Shown here one piece after another: positions 46,616 through 51,570 of a stretch of DNA of 51,570 nucleotides. A model generated the notes under the pieces. The model was not told where the DNA came from. It ran no database searches and worked only from the letters and a program-made list of their open reading frames with translations. Positions within the stretch are counted from its first letter, which is position 1; every line of letters starts with the position of its first letter. Origin of the DNA: a bacterium (GTDB taxonomy: Bacteria > Sysuimicrobiota > Sysuimicrobiia > Sysuimicrobiales > Segetimicrobiaceae); assembly GCA_035308905.1 (NCBI GenBank), contig DATGFS010000059.1, positions 1 to 51,570 of the forward strand, in the 5' to 3' direction. The position numbers and the translations under genes were made by a program.

Positions 46616-47562
46616 TCCGTCAGGCCCGGGCGGGCCGTCGTCCAGAACAGCGGATTGACCCAGTGCCCGTCCGCGTACAACCCCCAGTGCAGGCTCGGTC
46701 CCGTCACGAGGCCCGTCGCACCGATGCGGCCGATGAGGTCGCCCGGTGCCACGCGTTCGCCTTCATGGACGGCGAACGATGAGAGGTGCAGGTACTCGGT
46801 CAGCACGCCCTGTCCGTGGTCCAACACGATCGTGTTGCCGCCGAGCGGCAACGCCCGCGCGAGGGCCACGAGGGCGCCACTCGGCGCCGTGACCGGTACG
46901 CCGGCCGGCACGTCAAAGTCCACGCCCTGGTGCCACCATTCCCGGCGGCCGTTATAGAAGCCCTGGTCGCCGTACGGCGAATCGACCGGTCCGGTGACCG
47001 GTGCGTGAAATGGCCCGGACCAAAACGCTTCCGGCGTGCGTCGTCCGAGCACCGAGTTGAGGGCCGCGGCCTCGATCGCGAGATTCTTGGGAGTGACGAG
47101 TCCCATGGTCTTGGGGGGCAGCGTGAGATGCCGCTCCGCGAATTGCGTCCGGCCGATTCGAACGGTTCGCCGCGCGGTGACGGCGCTTCCGCCGGGCGGG
47201 GTAATCACCACCGCCACCGGGTAGGTCCCCGGCGGCGTATCGGGATCGGTGCCGCGAAGCGCGCGCCACGTTCCCTCGGTCACCGCAAAGACCGGCAGCG
47301 ATGCGCCGTTGAACCGCACCGCCACGCTGGACCCCGCGGCCGCGTGGATAACGATGGCCACGGTATCGCCTTGAACGGGCGCGGGCGGGGCGATCACCAC
47401 CGGCGCGGCGGCCGCGGCTCCCGATGGCGGCCGCACCTGACCTGCCAGCGCGAGCAGCGCGACCGCCGCGACCGCCCGGCCCCACGTCCACGCACGCCGG
47501 CGAGCGGCGGGGCGTCCGCGGTTCACGATTTCGGACTGCTCACGGTCCACAGAGGTGCCCAC
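46612..47562 (-). CDS. M23 (LytM) family metallopeptidase
   Basis: This is a 316-residue secreted protein. A signal or anchor helix lies at about 28-50, a beta domain follows (about 55-145) and the peptidase domain is C-terminal: DSPYGDQGFYNGRREWWHQG with HQGVDFD (H-x3-D, zinc), YLHLSSF and GPSLHWGLYADG. In the usual HxH motif the first His is Ser, so the second zinc histidine stays but a catalytic base may be missing. It may be a peptidoglycan endopeptidase or a non-catalytic binder. The start is uncertain. Its stop shares the palindrome CTAG with the convergent ThDP gene. Confidence 0.85.
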   Translation of the reverse strand: MGTSVDREQSEIVNRGRPAARRRAWTWGRAVAAVALLALAGQVRPPSGAAAAAPVVIAPPAPVQGDTVAIVIHAAAGSSVAVRFNGASLPVFAVTEGTWRALRGTDPDTPPGTYPVAVVITPPGGSAVTARRTVRIGRTQFAERHLTLPPKTMGLVTPKNLAIEAAALNSVLGRRTPEAFWSGPFHAPVTGPVDSPYGDQGFYNGRREWWHQGVDFDVPAGVPVTAPSGALVALARALPLGGNTIVLDHGQGVLTEYLHLSSFAVHEGERVAPGDLIGRIGATGLVTGPSLHWGLYADGHWVNPLFWTTARPGLTD

Positions 47563-47614
47563 GGCCGTTCCGTATGATTTGTTCCTCGACGGCGGTCACG
47601 GTGCCTCCGGGTGG

Positions 47615-48496
47615 CTACGCGGTGTCGGGGGTCAGCAGGTCCCGCAGCCAGTCGCCGACCAGATTGAAGCCCATCACCGTCAGCATGATCGCGAGTCCCG
47701 GAAAGGTCGAATCCCACCACGCCGTCTGGATGTAGTTGCGGCTGTCGGCCAGCATCCCGCCCCACGACGGGATCGACGGATCCGCGCCGAGCCCGAGGAA
47801 CGTGAGGGCCGCCTCGAGGAGAATGTTGTTGGCGACGCTGAGCGTCGCCAACACGGACACCGCGCCGAGCGCGTTCGGCAGCACGTGCGCCCAGATGATG
47901 CGCCGGTCGGCGAGCCCGATCGCGCGCGCCGCCTGGATGTAGTCCGTCTCCCGCACGGCGAGCGTCTCACTCCGCACCAGGCGCGCGTACGAGGCCCACT
48001 GCGTCACCGCCAGCACCAGCACGATCCGGCTGAGCCCCGGCCCCAGCACCGCGATTACAACGATCGCGAACAGAATGAACGGGAAGCTGAGCTGGAGATC
48101 CGCCGCCCGCATCGCCAACTCGCCCCACCAGCCGCCGTAGTAGCCGGCGAGGAGGCCGAGGCAGGTGCCCGCGATCCCGCTCACGGCCACCGACAGCACG
48201 CCGACTTCGAGCGATACCCGCGCCCCGTAAATGATGCGGCTCAAGAGGTCGCGGCCGATCGCGTCCGTGCCGAGCGGGTACGCCGAGGGACGCAGCCACG
48301 AGGGGGGCAAGAGCCGCGCGCCGAGGTCCGCCGCGTCGGGCGCGTGCGGCGCGAGGAGCGGCGCCGCGATCGCGCTGAGGGCCGCCGCGGCGACCAGCCC
48401 GAGGCCCACGAACAGCGTCAGCCGGAGCCCGATCGGCCGGCGGTGCCTCGGGCGCGCCTGGGGCAGCGGCCCGGAGACCGCCTGCGCCGCCGTCAC
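47615..48496 (-). CDS. ABC transporter permease, DppC/OppC type
   Basis: This 293-residue permease has the DppC layout: a first helix at about 27-47, YPLGTDAIGRDLLSRIIYGA (about 74-93), further helices, an EAA loop QAARAIGLADRRIIWAHVLPN, and the FLGLGADPSIPSWGGML end. The GTG start at 48496 overlaps the DppB-type stop by four bases. The longer frame upstream (to 48889) overlaps that gene antisense to its reading and is not coding. It forms a permease pair with the upstream gene. Confidence 0.9.
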   Translation of the reverse strand: MTAAQAVSGPLPQARPRHRRPIGLRLTLFVGLGLVAAAALSAIAAPLLAPHAPDAADLGARLLPPSWLRPSAYPLGTDAIGRDLLSRIIYGARVSLEVGVLSVAVSGIAGTCLGLLAGYYGGWWGELAMRAADLQLSFPFILFAIVVIAVLGPGLSRIVLVLAVTQWASYARLVRSETLAVRETDYIQAARAIGLADRRIIWAHVLPNALGAVSVLATLSVANNILLEAALTFLGLGADPSIPSWGGMLADSRNYIQTAWWDSTFPGLAIMLTVMGFNLVGDWLRDLLTPDTA

Positions 48497-49416
48497 GAGC
48501 TCACCCGGACGCGCGGATTCAACAGGCCGTAGCTCAGATCCACCAGGAGGTTGACGAGCACGACCGCCAGGGCGAGCACGACGACAACGCCCTGCACGAC
48601 CGGATAATCGCGGTAGGTCACCGCCTGCAGCGCCAGCTGCCCGAGTCCGGGCCACGCGAAGACATTTTCCAGCACCACCACTCCGCCGAGCAGCGCCCCG
48701 AACTGCAGGCCCACGAACGTCACGACCGGCAGCAGCGCGTTGCGGAGGCCGTGGCGCACCACCACGCGGCCCTCGCGGAGGCCCTTCGCGCGGGCCGTGC
48801 GCATGTACGGCTGCCCCAGCGTGTCGAGCAGACTCGCGCGCACGAGCCGCACGAGCGTGCTCGCCAGAATGACCCCCAAGGTCACGCACGGCAGCACGAG
48901 CGACGCCGGCCCGCTGTACCCCGAGGGCGGGAGCCAGCGCAGGCGGACGGCGACGATCAAGATCAGCATGATCGCGAGCCAGAAGTTTGGGAACGAGAGG
49001 CCGAGCAGGCTGCCGACCCGGATCAGGAAATCGGCGAGCGCGTTGCGGTGCGTCGCGGCGTAGGCGCCGAGCGGGAACGCCGCCGCGAGCGCCACGAGCA
49101 TGCCGCCTACGCCGAGGGCGAGCGTCGGCCCGGCCCGTTCCAGGATCACCCCCGCGACGGGTTGGCCGCTGCGAAACGACGTGCCGAGATCGCCGCGGAC
49201 GGCTCCGGCGACGAAGCCGGCGTACTGCGCGAGGAACGGCCGGTCAGTGCCCAACGCGTGCCGGATCCGCGCGATGTCCTCGGCGCTCGGCGCGGATCCC
49301 TGGAAGAGCACCACCGCCGGATCGCCGGTCAGGCGAATGCCAAACGCGACGAAGAGCGAGATCGCCGCCAGGACGGCGAGCGCCCCTCCCGCCCTGGCGG
49401 CGACGAAACGAATCAC
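48493..49416 (-). CDS. ABC transporter permease, DppB/OppB type
   Basis: This 307-residue, six-helix permease has a DppB-like N-terminus (FVAARAGGALAVLAAISLFV), the DPAVVLFQGSAPSAEDIARI loop and the EAA loop YMRTARAKGLREGRVVVRHG. It starts 10 bases after the binding-protein stop and is coupled to the DppC-type gene. As in the first cassette, no ATPase genes follow. Confidence 0.9.
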   Translation of the reverse strand: MIRFVAARAGGALAVLAAISLFVAFGIRLTGDPAVVLFQGSAPSAEDIARIRHALGTDRPFLAQYAGFVAGAVRGDLGTSFRSGQPVAGVILERAGPTLALGVGGMLVALAAAFPLGAYAATHRNALADFLIRVGSLLGLSFPNFWLAIMLILIVAVRLRWLPPSGYSGPASLVLPCVTLGVILASTLVRLVRASLLDTLGQPYMRTARAKGLREGRVVVRHGLRNALLPVVTFVGLQFGALLGGVVVLENVFAWPGLGQLALQAVTYRDYPVVQGVVVVLALAVVLVNLLVDLSYGLLNPRVRVSS

Positions 49417-49426
49417 GCGGCCGCGT

Positions 49427-50965
49427 CTATCGCGTGGACACTTGCAGCAGCCGCACCCGGTCGTCCGGCGGTGCTGCGAACCCCTCCACCCGCTTGTTGA
49501 CGCCCCACAGGTTCACGCTCTGCCAGAGCGGAAAATCGATCGCCAGGTCGTAGAGACGCCGGTCGAGGCTCTGGAACGCCTTGAGGCGCGTCCGCTGGTC
49601 GTTGGTCGTGCGCTCCGCGTCAAGGTACTTCTCGACGTCCGCGTCGGTGAAGACGGGGTTCCAGTATTCGCCTTTGTGGTACAGCAGGTAGGCCGTGTTG
49701 TCGAAGTCGAGCGTCCAGCCCCCCCAGCCAAACTCATAGATCGGACCCGTCTTGGCGTGCGGGAGGACGTCGCTGAAGTAGGTCACCTGTTCCACCGGCG
49801 CCAGCGCGAGCTTGAGCCCCACCGCGCCGAGATAGCTCACCATCGCCTGCGCCGCCTCGCGAAAATCCGCGTTGTTGCTCGGGAAGCTGAGCGACACGTC
49901 GGTGCCGGGCCGCACGCCGGCTTCCGCCAGCAGCGACTTGGCGCGGGCGGGATCGAACGGGTACGGCTTGAGGGACGGATCGTTGCCGAACGAGAGCGGG
50001 CTCTGGAACGTCGACACCCGGTGGCCGTAGCCCTGAAGAATCGTATCGATGATCTTCTGCACGTCGATCGCCGCGATCACCGCCTTGCGGAACCGCACGT
50101 CGCCGGCCGGCGGCTTGGACGGATCGAACCGGATCTCGAGGACGGTCGGGCTGCCCACCGGCAGCAGCGTGAGGTTGGCGTCGCCCTTGACGACGCTCGC
50201 CTGGCTCACGGGCACGCCCTGCGCGATGTCGGCGCGGCCCGCCTGCAGCTCCGCGACGCGCGTCGCGGCCTCGGGCACGAACCGGTACGTGAGGGCGGAG
50301 ACGCGCGGCGCGCCGCCCCAGTACGTCCGGTTCGCGGCGAGCGTGAGGTGGTCGTCCTTGCGGTACTCGACGAACTTGAAGGGCCCCGTGCCGACCGGGT
50401 TCGCGCCGAAGTACGCGCCGCCGTGGTCCTGCACGTACTTCGGCGGTACGATCATGGCGCCGTAGCCCGCCAGCTTCGTGATGATCACCGGATCCTTGAC
50501 CTTCATGACCATCCGGACGGTGTACGGGTCGACCACCTGCACATGATCGATCGACTTGTAGTTGCCCTGCTGGGGCCCCTTGGCGCCCTCCGGCCCCAGC
50601 AGCCGGTCGAACGTGAACTTCACGGCCGCCGCGTTGAACGGCTCGCCGTCGTGGAACGTGACGCGCGCCCGCAGCTTGAACACCCAGGTGAGCCCGTCGT
50701 CGGAGGTCGACCAGCTCGTCGCCAGGCCGGGACGCAGTTTGAGATCCGTTCCGCGGTCCACGAGGCCGTCGAAGATCTGGCAGCCCACCATGCCCCAGGA
50801 CAGCAGGAACGTGGCGATCGGATCCCAGTTCTGGGGATCCTGTCCCTGCACGATCACGAGGGACCGTCCGCGGCTGCCGGCCGGCGACTGCGCGTTGACC
50901 GCGCCCCCGGCGCCCACCGCCATTGCTGCGCACAAAACGAACACGAGCACCGTGCGTCTCGTCAT
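49427..50965 (-). CDS. ABC transporter substrate-binding protein, family 5
   Basis: This 512-residue solute receptor has a Sec-type signal peptide (MTRRTVLVFVLCAAMAVG, cut near VNAQ at about 26). The SBP_bac_5 fold shows in LATSWSTSDDGLTWVFKLRA, VTFHDGEPFNAAAVKFTFDR and GTGPFKFVEYRKDD. The late phrase FGWGGWTLDFDNTAYLLY is typical of the dipeptide/oligopeptide branch. The substrate could be peptide, opine-like or nickel. It is first of a three-gene operon with the two permeases. Confidence 0.9.
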   Translation of the reverse strand: MTRRTVLVFVLCAAMAVGAGGAVNAQSPAGSRGRSLVIVQGQDPQNWDPIATFLLSWGMVGCQIFDGLVDRGTDLKLRPGLATSWSTSDDGLTWVFKLRARVTFHDGEPFNAAAVKFTFDRLLGPEGAKGPQQGNYKSIDHVQVVDPYTVRMVMKVKDPVIITKLAGYGAMIVPPKYVQDHGGAYFGANPVGTGPFKFVEYRKDDHLTLAANRTYWGGAPRVSALTYRFVPEAATRVAELQAGRADIAQGVPVSQASVVKGDANLTLLPVGSPTVLEIRFDPSKPPAGDVRFRKAVIAAIDVQKIIDTILQGYGHRVSTFQSPLSFGNDPSLKPYPFDPARAKSLLAEAGVRPGTDVSLSFPSNNADFREAAQAMVSYLGAVGLKLALAPVEQVTYFSDVLPHAKTGPIYEFGWGGWTLDFDNTAYLLYHKGEYWNPVFTDADVEKYLDAERTTNDQRTRLKAFQSLDRRLYDLAIDFPLWQSVNLWGVNKRVEGFAAPPDDRVRLLQVSTR

Positions 50966-51102
50966 GACAGAGCCTCCGCGTGGTGTCGTTCGACCATGCG
51001 CGTGCCTCGCGTGTGTTTGATTTCGGGGAAACGCGTCCCTGCAGGAGATCAGACGGGCTGTTCGGCAGGGCCGCCGTACCGAACACCGGGAACCCGGACA
51101 AG

Positions 51103-51288
51103 GTGACCGACGGCGAGCGCCTCCACGACATCACGCAGAAACTGCGCGACTGGGGCTATCTGTCGCATTTCCCCGACGCCGAGCGGGACGTGGCCTGGCT
51201 GCTCGAGCAGCTCGCCGAGCGGGACGCGCGGATCGCCGAACTGGAGCTGCAGGTGAAGCAAACGGAGTGGATCCTGTCGCTGCCCTGA
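51103..51288 (+). CDS. small coiled-coil protein
   Basis: A 61-residue protein is predicted from the GTG at 51103. It opens TDGERLHDITQKLRDWGYLS and ends in a Leu/Glu/Arg heptad stretch (WLLEQLAERDARIAELELQV). The frame is open further up to 50980, but that part is proline- and arginine-rich and lies in the divergent promoter area. No ribosome site is strong for either start. I recognise no family. Confidence 0.45.
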   Translation: MTDGERLHDITQKLRDWGYLSHFPDAERDVAWLLEQLAERDARIAELELQVKQTEWILSLP

Positions 51289-51293
51289 CGAAC

Positions 51294-51369
51294 TGGTGGC
51301 CCCAGGGGAATTCGAATCCCCGTTTCGGCCTTGAGAGGGCCGCGTCCTAGGCCTCTAGACGATGGGGCC
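51294..51369 (-). tRNA. tRNA-Glu (CUC)
   Basis: A complete cloverleaf can be drawn on the minus strand: acceptor GGCCCCA/TGGGGCC, a D arm with an AGAGGCCTAGGA-type loop, anticodon stem CGGCC/GGCCG with loop CTCTCAA (anticodon CUC, reads GAG), T arm GGGGA-TTCGAAT-TCCCC, discriminator A and an encoded CCA. Total length is 76 bases. Confidence 0.96.
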
Positions 51370-51384
51370 GTCCGGCCGGTTCAA

Positions 51385-51413
51385 AGTATACCAACCGACC
51401 GGGACAGCGGCAA
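51385..51413 (-). promoter_or_regulatory. sigma-70 promoter of tRNA-Glu
   Basis: On the minus strand, TTGCCG (51408-51413) and TATACT (51385-51390) are 17 bases apart. The -10 lies 15 bases before the mature tRNA 5' end, a normal distance. Confidence 0.72.
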
Positions 51414-51531
51414 CCGGTCTCCCCGCATCGGTAGTGTACGCTGCGTTGTGGACTTTCGAAGAGGAGCCCCAAAACGAGGGGCGTACCCCCCATCCAACAA
51501 CCCGATCCCACATTGAAAGGAGGATACGCCC

Positions 51532-51570
51532 GTGGCCAGTGTGCCAGCACTGACCGATCTCACCGTAGCC
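51532..51570 (+). CDS. start of an unidentified gene (cut by window edge)
   Basis: A GTG at 51532 is preceded at 7-8 bases by AAAGGAGG, one of the best ribosome sites in the window. Thirteen codons are visible (VASVPALTDLTVA), which is too short to name a product. Nothing else coding is seen between the tRNA and this start. Confidence 0.6.
   Translation, partial: MASVPALTDLTVA

Noticed and set aside
49100-51106. Plus-strand 668-codon frame opposite the second binding protein
   Set aside because: Shadow of a clear SBP_bac_5 gene with a signal peptide on the minus strand.
1-51570. CRISPR arrays, rRNA genes, insertion sequences, prophage genes
   Set aside because: No regularly spaced repeats, no rRNA stretches, no transposase, integrase or phage structural proteins were found in any frame examined.

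Overview
This is a GC-rich, tightly packed bacterial chromosome segment. It has about 54 protein genes, many with GTG starts and many overlapping ATGA/GTGA-type junctions, and one tRNA gene. Several features point to a high-GC terrabacterial lineage: the alaS-ruvX order, a Gram-positive type LexA box, a c-di-GMP-I riboswitch, pyruvoyl-dependent arginine decarboxylase, and many peptide-type ABC transporters with an M81 peptidase. Sysuimicrobiota (CSP1-3) or a deep Bacillota/Chloroflexota-like group would fit, but I cannot fix the taxon from sequence alone. No phage, insertion sequence or CRISPR array is visible. The only mobile element I can support is an intein.

Layout, left end. A divergent type IV pilin (minus strand, cut by the window edge) faces a plus-strand operon: an ABC export ATPase, its permease and three secreted or anchored proteins (524-4004). 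A nucleotidyltransferase-like gene then overlaps a metallophosphoesterase. Next is an oligopeptide ABC cassette (binding protein and two permeases, no ATPase) ending in an M81/MlrC-type peptidase (5739-10793). A PAS-domain gene and a small secreted peptide gene lie between two diverged direct repeats.

Type IV pilus operon (19.3 kb down to 11.9 kb, minus strand). A promoter and a c-di-GMP-I riboswitch with its terminator lead into pilT, a second pilT, a sigma-28/SigF-like sigma factor, a MerR-type regulator, pilB (with an MshEN c-di-GMP-binding N-terminus) and pilC. Cyclic-di-GMP therefore probably acts twice, on transcription of the operon and on the assembly ATPase.

Middle (19.4-31.4 kb). 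Two separate gene runs are on the minus strand: alaS-ruvX with envelope proteins and a TlpA thioredoxin, fed by a Nudix gene and a class III aminotransferase; and rpsU with its own promoter. A plus-strand polyamine operon (arginine decarboxylase, spermidine synthase, agmatinase-type ureohydrolase) follows.

31.4-33.4 kb holds the most striking locus. A radical-SAM, SplB/Rv2578c-like gene is interrupted by a LAGLIDADG intein exactly at the third cysteine of its Fe-S motif. It is transcribed from a promoter whose -35/-10 spacer is filled by a perfect LexA (SOS) box, and it appears to be leaderless.

Right part (33.4-51.6 kb). On the minus strand are MazG-like and small acidic proteins; an ECF sigma / anti-sigma / RseB-like module; leuS; a Rieske-domain fusion protein with an MFS transporter; an M23 peptidase; and a second peptide ABC cassette without ATPases. 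On the plus strand are an RraA-like / benzoylformate-decarboxylase-like pair, a small coiled-coil gene and the start of one further gene. tRNA-Glu(CUC) is on the minus strand near the right edge.
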